36,754 nt of DNA, from positions 1-36,754 of the forward strand of contig NZ_AUWY01000072.1 of NCBI RefSeq assembly GCF_000447205.1. The letters are read 5' to 3'. Every line of letters begins with the position of its first letter. Positions within the stretch are counted from its first letter, which is position 1. The translations under genes were made by a program, and so were the position numbers. Below, piece by piece: positions 16,182 through 25,249 of this stretch. Under the pieces are notes generated by a model. It had not been told where the DNA came from. It saw only the letters and a list, made by a program, of their open reading frames with translations, and ran no database searches. The DNA comes from Sphingobium ummariense RL-3. GTDB taxonomy: Bacteria; Pseudomonadota; Alphaproteobacteria; Sphingomonadales; Sphingomonadaceae.

Positions 16182-17126
16182 ATGAACGACATTGCCCCGA
16201 TCCCCATGCCCGGCAGCAAGCCCGAGCGCGCCCGCAAGCCCGACTGGATCCGCGTAAAGGCGCCGACCAGCCCCGGCTATCACGAGACGCGCCGGCTGAT
16301 GCGGGAAAAGGGGCTGGCGACGGTCTGCGAGGAAGCGGCCTGTCCCAATATCGGCGAATGCTGGACGAAGAAGCACGCGACGGTGATGATCCTTGGAGAC
16401 GTGTGCACGCGGGCTTGCGCCTTCTGCAACGTCAAGACCGGAATGCCGCGCAGGGTCGATCCCAACGAGCCGCAGAATCTTGCCGACGCGGCGGCCGAGA
16501 TGGGGCTGGAGCATATCGTGATCACCTCGGTCGACCGCGACGACCTGCCCGACGGCGGCGCATCGCAGTTCGTGAAGGTGATCGAGGCGCTGCGCCGGAC
16601 CACGCCGGACACCACCATCGAAATCCTGACCCCGGATTTCCGCAACAAGCACGAGCGCGCAATCGAGGCAATCGTTGCCGCAAGACCGGACGTCTATAAC
16701 CATAATCTGGAGACGGTGCCCCGGCTCTATCCCACGATTCGTCCAGGCGCCCGCTATTATGCGTCGCTGCGCCTGTTGGAGACCGTGAAGCGGCTCGATC
16801 CGTCGATCTTCACCAAGTCGGGCATCATGCTGGGGCTGGGAGAAGAGCGGCTGGAGGTCCATCAGGTCATGGATGACATGCGGTCGGCCGACATCGACTT
16901 CCTGACGATGGGCCAATATCTCCAGCCTACGCCCAAACATGCCAAGGTGATGGAGTTCGTCACGCCCGCTGCCTTCAACGCCTATGCGGCGATCGCCCGG
17001 GCCAAAGGCTTCCTTCAGGTAGCATCCAGCCCGCTCACCCGGTCGAGCTATCATGCGGGTAAAGACTTTGCGGAGATGAAGGCGGCGCGCGCGGCGCAGC
17101 TGGCGAAGGCCCATGCCAAGGCATAA
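16182..17126 (+). CDS. lipA: Lipoyl synthase
   Basis: LipA is a radical-SAM enzyme that inserts two sulfurs into protein-bound octanoyl groups to make lipoyl cofactors. The 314-aa product has the auxiliary cluster motif [12 protein letters not shown] (about 47-58), the radical-[11 protein letters not shown] motif (about 73-80), and the [23 protein letters not shown] segment (about 183-205). An upstream in-frame ATG at 16134 would add 16 unconserved residues and collide with the divergent promoter region, so ATG 16182 is preferred. The 3' end overlaps the COQ10/RatA-like gene by 14 nt. Confidence 0.97.
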   Translation: MNDIAPIPMPGSKPERARKPDWIRVKAPTSPGYHETRRLMREKGLATVCEEAACPNIGECWTKKHATVMILGDVCTRACAFCNVKTGMPRRVDPNEPQNLADAAAEMGLEHIVITSVDRDDLPDGGASQFVKVIEALRRTTPDTTIEILTPDFRNKHERAIEAIVAARPDVYNHNLETVPRLYPTIRPGARYYASLRLLETVKRLDPSIFTKSGIMLGLGEERLEVHQVMDDMRSADIDFLTMGQYLQPTPKHAKVMEFVTPAAFNAYAAIARAKGFLQVASSPLTRSSYHAGKDFAEMKAARAAQLAKAHAKA

Positions 17127-17589
17127 CGAGACACGGCCGCTGCCCTATACGCCGACGCAGATGTTCGACCTGGTGTCGAATGTTGCAGCTTATCCTGAAT
17201 TCCTGCCCTGGGTCAGCGCGATCCGCGTGCGCACCGACAGCGAGTCGGAGATGGTCGCGGACATGATCGTCGGCTTCAAGGGGATCAAGGAGAGCTTTAC
17301 CTCCCGCGTCCACAAGCATCGCCCCGACCATGTACGGGTCGATTATCTCGACGGCCCCCTCAAACATCTCCACAATGAATGGCGCTTCCGCGACGACGGG
17401 AAGGGCGGCGTCCTCGTGGACTTCGAGGTGGAATTCGAGTTCAAGAACAAGCTGTTCGAAATGCTGGCCGGGCAGGTGTTTGATCGGGCTCTGCGCAAGA
17501 TGATCGGCGCCTTCGAGGCGCGTGCAGCGGCTCTCTATGGCACCGACGAATCGGGAAGCAGCAATTCGAGCGCGCACAGCGCCGCCTGA
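17113..17589 (+). CDS. COQ10/RatA-type START-like lipid-binding protein
   Basis: This 158-aa SRPBCC protein resembles mitochondrial COQ10 and bacterial Rat[26 protein letters not shown] at the N-terminus, the [13 protein letters not shown] core, and the [21 protein letters not shown]-terminal helix. COQ10 homologues bind ubiquinone and assist its use in respiration. RatA was named for an anti-association effect on ribosomes in E. coli, so the annotation should stay broad. The last 10 or so residues ([13 protein letters not shown]) are low complexity and lie within the tail-to-tail overlap with pncC. The gene starts inside lipA. Confidence 0.9.
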   Translation: MPRHNETRPLPYTPTQMFDLVSNVAAYPEFLPWVSAIRVRTDSESEMVADMIVGFKGIKESFTSRVHKHRPDHVRVDYLDGPLKHLHNEWRFRDDGKGGVLVDFEVEFEFKNKLFEMLAGQVFDRALRKMIGAFEARAAALYGTDESGSSNSSAHSAA

Positions 17590-18053
17590 AGGCGCACGCC
17601 GCCGCGGCCGTTATTTTCGAAATGGCGCATGTCGGCGACGACCTTGTCGGGGCTCGCTCCACGTTCGGCCCGGGCGAAGACCACGGTACCGACGGGCTTT
17701 TGTTCCGACCCGCCGCCAGGGCCGGCTATGCCCGTAATGGCAACCGCGACCTGCGCATGGCTTTTCTTGAGCGCGCCTTGTGCCATTGCCCAGGCGGTGG
17801 CGATGGAAACCGCGCCGAAGGTTTCCAGGACATCCTGCGAAACCTTGAGCAGTTCCGATTTCATATCATTGGAATAAGTGATAAATCCCGCTTCGAATAC
17901 GTCCGAGGAGCCGGCAATTTCTGTCAGCGCGGCAGAGACAAGGCCCCCGGTGCAGCTCTCCGCCACGGCGATCGTACGGCCTGCCCGGCGATTAGCGACG
18001 ATGACACGCTCGGCGAGGTCGACCAGCAGTTGCGGGAGAATGGTGTCGGGCAT
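17535..18053 (-). CDS. pncC: Nicotinamide-nucleotide amidohydrolase (PncC/CinA C-terminal family)
   Basis: The 172-aa stand-alone CinA C-terminal domain deamidates nicotinamide mononucleotide to nicotinate mononucleotide in NAD recycling. Family marks are TIAVAESCTGGLVSAALT (about 24-41, with the nucleophilic Ser), SSDVFEAGFITYSN and VAVAITGIAGPGGGSEQKPVGTV (about 106-128). It has no N-terminal MoCF-like domain, as is usual in this group. The start codon overlaps the ispDF stop by 1 nt (TGATG). A longer open frame up to 18338 runs antisense within ispDF. Its 3' end overlaps the convergent COQ10-like gene by 55 bp. Confidence 0.93.
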   Translation of the reverse strand: MPDTILPQLLVDLAERVIVANRRAGRTIAVAESCTGGLVSAALTEIAGSSDVFEAGFITYSNDMKSELLKVSQDVLETFGAVSIATAWAMAQGALKKSHAQVAVAITGIAGPGGGSEQKPVGTVVFARAERGASPDKVVADMRHFENNGRGGVRLQAALCALELLLPDSSVP

Positions 18054-19219
18054 CAGGGCAGGATAGCGGGTAGCGAAAGCGTTGCAACGGCCTGCGCTGC
18101 TATCCCTTCGCGCCGACCCGCGAAACCCAGCCGCTCGGTTGTCGTCGCCTTCACGCTGACCCGGTCGAGGGGAATCGAGAGGATCTCCGCGATCCGTCTC
18201 CGCATCGCGTCCCGATGCGGGCCGATCTTCGGCGCCTCGCATATGATTGTGAGGTCGACATGGGCGATCCACCCGCCTCGTTCGCGCACACACTTGGCGG
18301 CATAGTCGAGGAAGCGCCATGATGGCGCGCCGCGCCATTGCGGGTCCGATGGCGGGAAATGGCTGCCGATGTCACCATCCGCCAGCGCGCCCAGTATGGC
18401 ATCGACGATCGCATGCAACGCTACGTCGGCATCGCTGTGCCCGGCAAGGCCACGTTCGTGCGGGATCTGGACGCCGCCAAGCCACAGTTCCTCATCCTCC
18501 GCCAACCGATGGACATCATAGCCCATCCCGACGCGCGTCGAGAAGGCGCCCGCAAGCCGAGCCTCGGCTCGCTCGAAATCGGTAGGGTAGGTCAGTTTCT
18601 CCAGCCTTTCGTCACCATCCACCAGCATCACGTCATGCCCGGCGGTCTTCAGGATCTGCGCATCGTCCGTGGCTTCGCGTGCCTCGTCCCAGGCGCGGTG
18701 CGCTGCCAGTATCTCCGCGAAGCGGAAGGCCTGCGGCGTCTGCACCCGAGCCAGGTCGACGCGATCGACCGTGGTGCCGTCAGTGCGGCGAAGCAGCGTG
18801 TCAGCGACGGGCAGCACCGGAATCGCGCCCGCACGATCCTCCAGGGCTCCCAAAAGCCGATCGATCACGGCAGGCGGGAGGAAGGGCCTGGCCGCGTCGT
18901 GGATCAGCACCCGGCTTGCACCGCCTTGTGCTGCGATTGCCTCCAACCCAGCGCGCACCGATCCACGCCGGCTCTCCGCACCCGTGACAAGTGTATAGGC
19001 GCGATCCGCCAGCAACCGGGCGCTTTCTTCCTTATATCCCGCACCAACCACGATCAGGATCTCGTCGACCCCGGAATGGGCGGCCAGCGCATCGAAGGCA
19101 TGGGTGAGCACGGCCTTGCCGCCGATCGTGCGGAATTGCTTGGGGATGTCGCCGCCGACTCGGCTGCCTTGCCCGGCTGCCACCAGCAACGCGACGCATC
19201 TGTCCCCGGTTTCTGTCAT
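18053..19219 (-). CDS. ispDF: Bifunctional IspD/IspF (MEP pathway)
   Basis: A fusion of 2-C-methyl-D-erythritol 4-phosphate cytidylyltransferase and 2-C-methyl-D-erythritol 2,4-cyclodiphosphate synthase, a known alphaproteobacterial arrangement. IspD (about 1-225) shows VALLVAAGQGSRVGGDIPKQ, VLIHDAARPFL and TDDAQIL. IspF (about 230-388) shows RVGMGYDVHRLAE, GHSDADVALHAIVDAILGALADGDIG with metal ligands, and VKATTTERLGF. Two starts are possible, ATG 19219 (MTETGD, chosen) and ATG 19231 four codons upstream. It is divergent from dusB across about 100 bp and coupled to pncC downstream. Confidence 0.96.
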   Translation of the reverse strand: MTETGDRCVALLVAAGQGSRVGGDIPKQFRTIGGKAVLTHAFDALAAHSGVDEILIVVGAGYKEESARLLADRAYTLVTGAESRRGSVRAGLEAIAAQGGASRVLIHDAARPFLPPAVIDRLLGALEDRAGAIPVLPVADTLLRRTDGTTVDRVDLARVQTPQAFRFAEILAAHRAWDEAREATDDAQILKTAGHDVMLVDGDERLEKLTYPTDFERAEARLAGAFSTRVGMGYDVHRLAEDEELWLGGVQIPHERGLAGHSDADVALHAIVDAILGALADGDIGSHFPPSDPQWRGAPSWRFLDYAAKCVRERGGWIAHVDLTIICEAPKIGPHRDAMRRRIAEILSIPLDRVSVKATTTERLGFAGRREGIAAQAVATLSLPAILP

Positions 19220-19294
19220 GCGCGGCCGCATAGCCGAGGCGATGGGGGCCTGCCAGTGCCTTTGCTTGCCGTCGGCTCCAAATTCTTCTATGGG

Positions 19295-19313
19295 CTGCCT
19301 GTTTTTTAGGCAG
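19295..19313 (+). promoter_or_regulatory. Hairpin in the dusB leader
   Basis: CTGCCT (19295-19300) and AGGCAG (19308-19313) enclose a T-rich loop, ending 10 nt before the dusB ATG. It could hide or present the ribosome-binding region of the dusB-ntrBC-ntrYX operon. There is no strong Shine-Dalgarno sequence between the hairpin and the ATG. Seen in sequence; the role is inferred. Confidence 0.4.
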
Positions 19314-19323
19314 ATTGTAGTTC

Positions 19324-20343
19324 ATGAGCAGGCTCGCGCCCATTTCCGTCGGTCCGGTAACGATCGGCATGCCCGTCATTCTCGCGCCTATGACAGGCGT
19401 TACAGACATGCCGTTCCGTACGCTCGTGCGGCGCTACGGATCGGGCCTCAACGTAACCGAGATGATCGCGACCGCGGCGATGATCCGCGAAACCCGCCAA
19501 TCGCTGCAGAAGGCGGCATGGCACCCGGTCGAGGAGCCCGTCTCGATGCAACTCGCCGGCTGCTCGCCCGTAGAAATGGCGGAGGCGGCAAAGCTCAATG
19601 CCGATCGCGGCGCGGCGATCATCGACATCAACATGGGCTGTCCGGTCAAGAAGGTGGTGAACGGCGACGCCGGCAGCGCGCTGATGCGGGACCTGCCGCT
19701 TGCCGCTGCGTTGATCGAGGCAACGGTGAAGGCCGTAGACGTGCCCGTCACCGTCAAGATGCGCATGGGCTGGGACCATGGCAGCCTCAACGCACCGGAA
19801 CTGGCGCATATCGCAGAGGATCTGGGTGCGAAGCTGATCACCGTCCACGGCCGCACCCGGTGCCAGATGTACAAGGGTTCGGCCGACTGGGCCTTCGTCC
19901 GCCGCGTCAAGGGCGCGGTGTCGCTCCCGGTGATCGTCAACGGCGACATCTGCTCTATCGAGGACGCGGAGACCGCGCTTGACCAAAGCGGCGCGGACGG
20001 CGTCATGATCGGACGTGGCGCCTATGGCCGCCCCTGGCTGATCGGCCAGGTGATGCACTGGTTCGCGACCGGTGAGCGCCTGCCCGATCCGTCGCTCGAA
20101 GAACAATATGGCGTCATAACGGAGCATTACCGGGCGATGCTCGACCATTATGACGGCCTGACCGGCGTCAACATGGCCCGCAAGCATATCGGCTGGTACA
20201 CCAAGGGCCTGCCCGGATCGGCCGAGTTCCGCAACGCCGTCAATCAGGAACCGGACGGCGCCCGCGTGCTCGACATGCTCGCGCGCTTCTACGAGCCGCT
20301 GATGACAAGCGACGTCGCGCTGGAACCGCGCAAGGCGGCATGA
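19324..20343 (+). CDS. dusB: tRNA-dihydrouridine synthase DusB
   Basis: This FMN enzyme reduces uridine to dihydrouridine in tRNA. The 339-aa product has the TIM-barrel signatures [15 protein letters not shown] (about 19-33), the catalytic Cys in [12 protein letters not shown] (about 101-112), VKMRMGWD, and VNGDI plus [17 protein letters not shown] toward the C-terminus. In alphaproteobacteria dusB (also called nifR3) is the classic first gene of the ntrBC operon, as here. Its TGA overlaps the ntrB start by 4 nt. Confidence 0.96.
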   Translation: MSRLAPISVGPVTIGMPVILAPMTGVTDMPFRTLVRRYGSGLNVTEMIATAAMIRETRQSLQKAAWHPVEEPVSMQLAGCSPVEMAEAAKLNADRGAAIIDINMGCPVKKVVNGDAGSALMRDLPLAAALIEATVKAVDVPVTVKMRMGWDHGSLNAPELAHIAEDLGAKLITVHGRTRCQMYKGSADWAFVRRVKGAVSLPVIVNGDICSIEDAETALDQSGADGVMIGRGAYGRPWLIGQVMHWFATGERLPDPSLEEQYGVITEHYRAMLDHYDGLTGVNMARKHIGWYTKGLPGSAEFRNAVNQEPDGARVLDMLARFYEPLMTSDVALEPRKAA

Positions 20344-21449
20344 TGATGGCGCTGGCTTCGGTCCCGCCAGTCCGCATGGCACAGGATGGGCCGTCGCTGT
20401 CGGAGCTGATGACCGCGCTGCCGGTGGCAACGCTGGTGGTCCGCCCGGACAACCGGATCGCGGATGCCAATGTCCGCGCGGAAACATTGCTCAACATGGC
20501 GCGATCGGCGATCGTGGGGAGCGACGTCACCCGCACCATCCGCATGGCGGAGATGGGCGCGCGCTTCGACATCTGGCACAGCAACAAGCCGATCGCCGCC
20601 TATGACGTCAAGGTGCATGCCGGCCGCACAGCGGAGATGGAGGTCGACCTGATGATCGCTCCTGTCGTGGATCATGACGGCTGGCGCATCGTGTCGATCC
20701 ATGCCCAGAGCCAGGCGCGCAAGATCGGCCATCGCGGCACTGCCGGCGGCGCGCGCTCCGCCATGGGCGCGGCGGCGATCCTGGCGCACGAGATCAAGAA
20801 CCCGCTGTCGGGCATCCGCGGCGCGGCACAGTTGCTGGAACCCGGCAATGGCGGCCGCGATGCCGCTTTGACCCAGCTGATCTGCAACGAGGTCGACCGG
20901 ATCGCCGCGTTGATTGACCGGATGCAGGATTTCTCGACGGAGCGGAAGCTGGAGTGCCGCCCTGGCAACATCTATCCCCTGATCGACCGCGCCGCCAACA
21001 TTGCTTCGGCCGGTTTTGCCAAGAATGTAAAGATCATAAAGCGTTATGATCCGTCCCTGCCTTTCGCCGTCATCAACGACGACGCGCTGGTGCAGGTGAT
21101 GATCAACCTGCTCAAGAATGCGGCCGAGGCATTGGAGCATGTCGAAAGGCCCCGCATCCGCGTGGAGACCGCGTTCCGCCACGGCGTCTCGGTGGTGGTA
21201 GGCGACGGCAAGGGCAGCGCGGTTCTGCCGATCGAGATACTGGTGATCGACAACGGCCCGGGCGTGCCGGAGCATATCCTGGACCACCTGTTCAACCCCT
21301 TCATTACCGGCAAGCGCGACGGGCAGGGGCTGGGGCTCGCGTTGGTGGACAAGCTGGTGCGCGACATGAACGGCTTCGTCCAATATGCGCGCGATCAGGA
21401 AGCGGGGGAATCGACCTTTCGCATCCTGCTGCCGATGGGAATGGGCTGA
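20340..21449 (+). CDS. ntrB: Nitrogen regulation sensor kinase NtrB (GlnL)
   Basis: NtrB is a soluble histidine kinase/phosphatase that, with PII, sets NtrC phosphorylation according to nitrogen status. The 369-aa protein has no membrane segment. It has an N-terminal PAS domain (about 18-130), a DHp helix with the phospho-accepting His150 in [20 protein letters not shown], and a HATPase_c domain with the N box (LLKNAAEAL), G1 box DNGPGVP and G2 box GQGLGLALV. The start overlaps dusB. Several N-terminal methionines are possible. The stop and the ntrC ATG overlap by 1 nt. Confidence 0.95.
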   Translation: MMMALASVPPVRMAQDGPSLSELMTALPVATLVVRPDNRIADANVRAETLLNMARSAIVGSDVTRTIRMAEMGARFDIWHSNKPIAAYDVKVHAGRTAEMEVDLMIAPVVDHDGWRIVSIHAQSQARKIGHRGTAGGARSAMGAAAILAHEIKNPLSGIRGAAQLLEPGNGGRDAALTQLICNEVDRIAALIDRMQDFSTERKLECRPGNIYPLIDRAANIASAGFAKNVKIIKRYDPSLPFAVINDDALVQVMINLLKNAAEALEHVERPRIRVETAFRHGVSVVVGDGKGSAVLPIEILVIDNGPGVPEHILDHLFNPFITGKRDGQGLGLALVDKLVRDMNGFVQYARDQEAGESTFRILLPMGMG

Positions 21450-22897
21450 TGGCCGCCACCGGATCCATCCTGGTCGTCGACGACGATCCCGCCATCTGCG
21501 TGGTCGTGGGCGAGGCGCTGCGGCGGCAGGGGCACAAGGTCAAGACCGCAGCCTCCATCCGCGAGCGCACCGCGCTCATGAGCAGCTTTGCCCCTGACGT
21601 TCTGATAACCGACGTCATGCTGCCCGACGGTGACGGGCTGGACGGCGTGGCGGAGATCATCGAGCACAAGCCCGACCTCAACGTCATCATCCTGTCGGCG
21701 CAGAACACGCTGAACACCGCCATACGCGCGACCGAGAAGGGCGCCTTCGAATATCTGCCCAAGCCGTTCGATCTCAACGAGCTGACCCGCGCAGTGTCCG
21801 ATGCACTGGGCACCCGCGCCGTGGCCGCGAACGGCGACGGTGAAGGCGCGCTGCCGCATGACGGCCTGCCGCTGGTCGGCCGCTCGCCGGCGATGCAGGA
21901 GGTGTACCGCACCATCGCACGCGTGCTGTCCAACGACCTCAGCATCCTGGTGCTGGGCGAGTCGGGCACCGGCAAGGAACTGGTGGCGGAGGCGATCCAT
22001 AGCCTGGGCCAGCGCAGGACAAAGCCGTTCGTTGCCATCAATATGGCCGCGATCCCGCGCGAACTGATCGAGGCGGAGCTGTTCGGCTATGAAAAGGGCG
22101 CATTCACCGGCGCTCATGCCCGTACCGCCGGCAAGTTCGAGCAGGCGCAGGGCGGCACCCTGTTCCTGGACGAGATCGGCGACATGCCGTTGGAGGCGCA
22201 AACCCGCTTGCTGCGTGTCCTCCAGTCGGGTGAGGTCACGACGGTGGGCGGCTCCAAGCCAGTGCGGGTCAATGTCCGCATCATCGCCGCAACCAACAAG
22301 GACCTGCTCCAGCTGATCGAGGAAAATCGCTTCCGGCAGGATCTCTACTATCGCCTCAATGTCGTGCCCATCGCGCTGCCGCCGCTGCGGGAGAGGCGGG
22401 AAGACGTCATCCTGCTGGCGCGCCACTTCCTGGAGCGTGCCGCCATCGAAGGACTGCCGCGCAAGTCATTGTCGGACGAGGCAGCGCAGATGCTGATGGC
22501 CTATCATTGGCCGGGTAATGTGCGCGAGCTGCAGAACCTGATGCAGCGCCTGGCGGTTCTGAGCCGCGAGAATGTGATTGCGGGTGACATATTGCGCCAC
22601 GCACTGCCGCTCGATTCGGTACCTGCCGACCATGCGGTGCCGGCCGATCAGCTGGCGCATGCGGTGCGCGAATGGACTAGGCGGCAGTTGGGCGTTGGCC
22701 TGGGGCAGGGGGGCAGCCGGTCGCTTCACGACGATCTCCTGGCGGTTGTGGAGCCCATCCTGCTGCAGGAGACCTTGGCAAGCGTGGACGGCAATCAGAT
22801 CCGCGCCGCGGGCCTGCTCGGCATCAATCGCAACACGCTGCGCAAGAAGCTGACCGACTATGGGCTGGACCCGCTCCAACTGCGCGTTCCCGATTGA
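21449..22897 (+). CDS. ntrC: Nitrogen regulation response regulator NtrC (GlnG)
   Basis: A sigma-54 activator of nitrogen assimilation genes. The 482-aa protein has a receiver domain with phospho-acceptor Asp55 (LITDVMLPDGDG), a AAA+ domain with Walker A GESGTGKE, an intact GAFTGA loop (YEKGAFTGAHA), LFLDEIGDMP Walker B and the arginine-finger region RQDLYYRLNVVPI, and a C-terminal Fis-type helix-turn-helix (AAGLLGINRNTLRKKL). All elements needed for sigma-54 activation are present, in contrast to NtrX downstream. Confidence 0.96.
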   Translation: MAATGSILVVDDDPAICVVVGEALRRQGHKVKTAASIRERTALMSSFAPDVLITDVMLPDGDGLDGVAEIIEHKPDLNVIILSAQNTLNTAIRATEKGAFEYLPKPFDLNELTRAVSDALGTRAVAANGDGEGALPHDGLPLVGRSPAMQEVYRTIARVLSNDLSILVLGESGTGKELVAEAIHSLGQRRTKPFVAINMAAIPRELIEAELFGYEKGAFTGAHARTAGKFEQAQGGTLFLDEIGDMPLEAQTRLLRVLQSGEVTTVGGSKPVRVNVRIIAATNKDLLQLIEENRFRQDLYYRLNVVPIALPPLRERREDVILLARHFLERAAIEGLPRKSLSDEAAQMLMAYHWPGNVRELQNLMQRLAVLSRENVIAGDILRHALPLDSVPADHAVPADQLAHAVREWTRRQLGVGLGQGGSRSLHDDLLAVVEPILLQETLASVDGNQIRAAGLLGINRNTLRKKLTDYGLDPLQLRVPD

Positions 22898-22993
22898 CGA
22901 CGAAGGACGAACCGACGGCCCCGTTCGACCAGTAACGACCACACAAGAAATACTGTGTTTGATCGGGCACGGCATTGTTGTAACCAAGCCACT

Positions 22994-25249
22994 ATGAATG
23001 GTGCGGTGACACTCCCTGAAGAGGAGAGCAGAGGGCGGAACAGGATACCTCCCTTTCTGCAGAACGGCCGCCTCGCGTCGCTGATCGAAGCGGTGGCGCT
23101 GATCCTCTTCCTTGGCATCGCCGGCCTCACCTATCATCTGCTGTCGGGGCAGGGCCAATCCTATACGCTGCTGACCCCGCCCATCGTCGCATTGCTGCTG
23201 GTCGCCAACCTGGTGCCGGCAATCGCCTTGCTCGTCCTGCTCGGCCGGCGAGTCGCCAAGCGCCGCGCGGCCCAATCGGCCATCGGCAGCGACGGGCAGT
23301 TGCATGTTCGGCTGGTGGCGATCTTCTCGATCATCGCCAGCGTCCCCATGCTGCTGGTCGTGATCTTCGCTTCGCTGCTTTTCCAATATGGCGTGCAGTT
23401 CTGGTTCTCCGACAGCGCGCGGGGCATGCTGCAGAACGCCAGCGATCTGGCGCGGGGCTATTATGAGCAGAATCTGCGCGAAGTCAGCGACGAGACCGTC
23501 ACGATGGCGAGCGACCTGCGCGACTATCTCAACCAGTCGCCGGTCTCCAGCCCGCGCTTCGCCGAAGGCTATATCTATCAGGTCGTGACGCGAAAGCTCA
23601 ACCGATCGGCGATCATCGAAATAGGGAAGGATGGCGTAGCGCGGACGGCCGCGACCGTCGATCCCGACAGCCGTCCCGCAGCGCAGATGCTCTCGCCCGA
23701 TGTCGTGCGGCGGCTTGCGGCCGGCGAGAATGTCGTGGTCCAGCCCAAGCCCAACCAGATCGAAGCGGTGACGCTTCTCTATCCCGGCAAGAAAATCTAT
23801 CTCTACGCGACGCGCGACTCCGGTTCCTCCGCCTTCAGCAATGTCGAACGCGCGCAGAAGGTGCTGGCGGACTATGACATATTCGCCGCGCAATCCCGCG
23901 CCCTGCAGTTGCGCTTCAACGTCGCGTTGTTCGTGGGATCGCTGCTGCTGGTGGGGATCGCCGTTTATATCGCCCTTGCGGTGGCTGATTGGATGGTGCG
24001 GCCGGTCAACGAACTCGTGACGGCCGCGCGCCGCATCACCGCGGGCGATCTTTCCGCGCGCGTCACCAGTCCGCCAACGCGGGACGAGATCGGCACATTG
24101 GCGTCGGCCTTCAACCGAATGACCCAGCGCCTGGAGGCGCAGACGGGCGCTCTCGTGGGGGCCAATAGCCAGCTCGATGAACGGCGCGCGTTCATCGAAG
24201 CGATCCTGTCCGGGGTGACGGCAGGCGTCCTGTCGGTCGACAGCAACGGCGTGGTGCAACTGCTGAACAGCTCCGCCGCCGCGATCCTGGTCGATGAAGG
24301 AGACGATCCGGTGGGACGTCCCCTCGCGGAGGTGTCGGCGGAACTGGCCGGCCTGATCGCATCGGAGGAAGGCGCCGGCATTGTCCAGGTGCGCGCGCAT
24401 GGCGACCTCCGCACGCTCGCGGTGAAAGTCTCCGAAGGCGCATCGGGCCATATCCTGACCTTCGACGATATTACCCAGCAGCTTTCGGATCAGCGCCGGG
24501 CGGCCTGGTCGGACGTCGCGCGCCGCATCGCGCACGAGATCAAGAACCCGTTGACGCCGATCCAGCTCGCCGCCGAGCGACTGCAGCGGCGCTATGCCGA
24601 GGAGGTGACGAGCGACCGCGCGACATTCACCCGGCTTACCGGAACAATCGTGCGTCAGGTTGGCGACCTTCGGCGGATCGTCGACGAATTTTCCTCCTTC
24701 GCGCGCATGCCCAAGCCCGTCTTCCGGCGTGAAGCGATCGGCGACATCGCCCGCCACGCCTTGTTTCTGCATGAAGTCGCGCATCCCGACATCCGCTTTG
24801 CCTTCACGGCCGGGGAGCAGGACATGGAACTGGTCTGCGATCGGCGGCAGCTGGGGCAGGCGCTCACCAATATCGTCAAGAATGCGGTGGAGGCGATCGA
24901 GCCGAAGCCAGCCCCGGAAGAGGGACAGCCCCGCGGTCATATCCGGATGGCCGTGCGGCAGGATGCCGGCCATCTGATGATCGAAGTGCAGGATGACGGC
25001 ATCGGACTGCCTCCCGAACGGGAGCGCATGCTGGAGCCCTATATGACCACCCGGTCCAAGGGCACCGGTCTCGGCCTCGCGATCGTGAAGAAGATCGTCG
25101 AGGAACATCTGGGCGATATTCGCTTCGAGGATGCGCACGGCGGCGGCGCGCGGGTCACCCTGCGCTTCCCGATCGCCGCACTCGACAAGTTGGAAGAAGG
25201 GCAGGTCGTCGCACTGCCCAAGGGAAAAGTAACAGCCAATGGCGCTTGA
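22994..25249 (+). CDS. ntrY: Membrane sensor histidine kinase NtrY
   Basis: NtrY is the membrane-bound kinase of the NtrY-NtrX pair, tied to nitrogen, redox and envelope responses in alphaproteobacteria. From the chosen ATG the protein has 751 aa. It has about three N-terminal membrane segments, a periplasmic loop (about 145-285), another membrane segment (FNVALFVGSLLLVGIAVYIALA), a HAMP domain, a PAS domain (about 395-480), a DHp helix with His514 in [19 protein letters not shown], and a HATPase_c domain ending with TTRSKGTGLGLAIVKKIV. A GTG start at 22955 would add 13 residues. Neither start has a strong ribosome-binding site. It overlaps ntrX by 11 nt. Confidence 0.94.
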   Translation: MNGAVTLPEEESRGRNRIPPFLQNGRLASLIEAVALILFLGIAGLTYHLLSGQGQSYTLLTPPIVALLLVANLVPAIALLVLLGRRVAKRRAAQSAIGSDGQLHVRLVAIFSIIASVPMLLVVIFASLLFQYGVQFWFSDSARGMLQNASDLARGYYEQNLREVSDETVTMASDLRDYLNQSPVSSPRFAEGYIYQVVTRKLNRSAIIEIGKDGVARTAATVDPDSRPAAQMLSPDVVRRLAAGENVVVQPKPNQIEAVTLLYPGKKIYLYATRDSGSSAFSNVERAQKVLADYDIFAAQSRALQLRFNVALFVGSLLLVGIAVYIALAVADWMVRPVNELVTAARRITAGDLSARVTSPPTRDEIGTLASAFNRMTQRLEAQTGALVGANSQLDERRAFIEAILSGVTAGVLSVDSNGVVQLLNSSAAAILVDEGDDPVGRPLAEVSAELAGLIASEEGAGIVQVRAHGDLRTLAVKVSEGASGHILTFDDITQQLSDQRRAAWSDVARRIAHEIKNPLTPIQLAAERLQRRYAEEVTSDRATFTRLTGTIVRQVGDLRRIVDEFSSFARMPKPVFRREAIGDIARHALFLHEVAHPDIRFAFTAGEQDMELVCDRRQLGQALTNIVKNAVEAIEPKPAPEEGQPRGHIRMAVRQDAGHLMIEVQDDGIGLPPERERMLEPYMTTRSKGTGLGLAIVKKIVEEHLGDIRFEDAHGGGARVTLRFPIAALDKLEEGQVVALPKGKVTANGA

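Noticed and set aside
22955..22985. GGGCACGGCATTGTTG before ntrY as a sigma-54 promoter
   Set aside because: The GG and the following GT are 9 nt apart rather than 10, and the -12 GC is missing. It also overlaps one of the candidate start codons.
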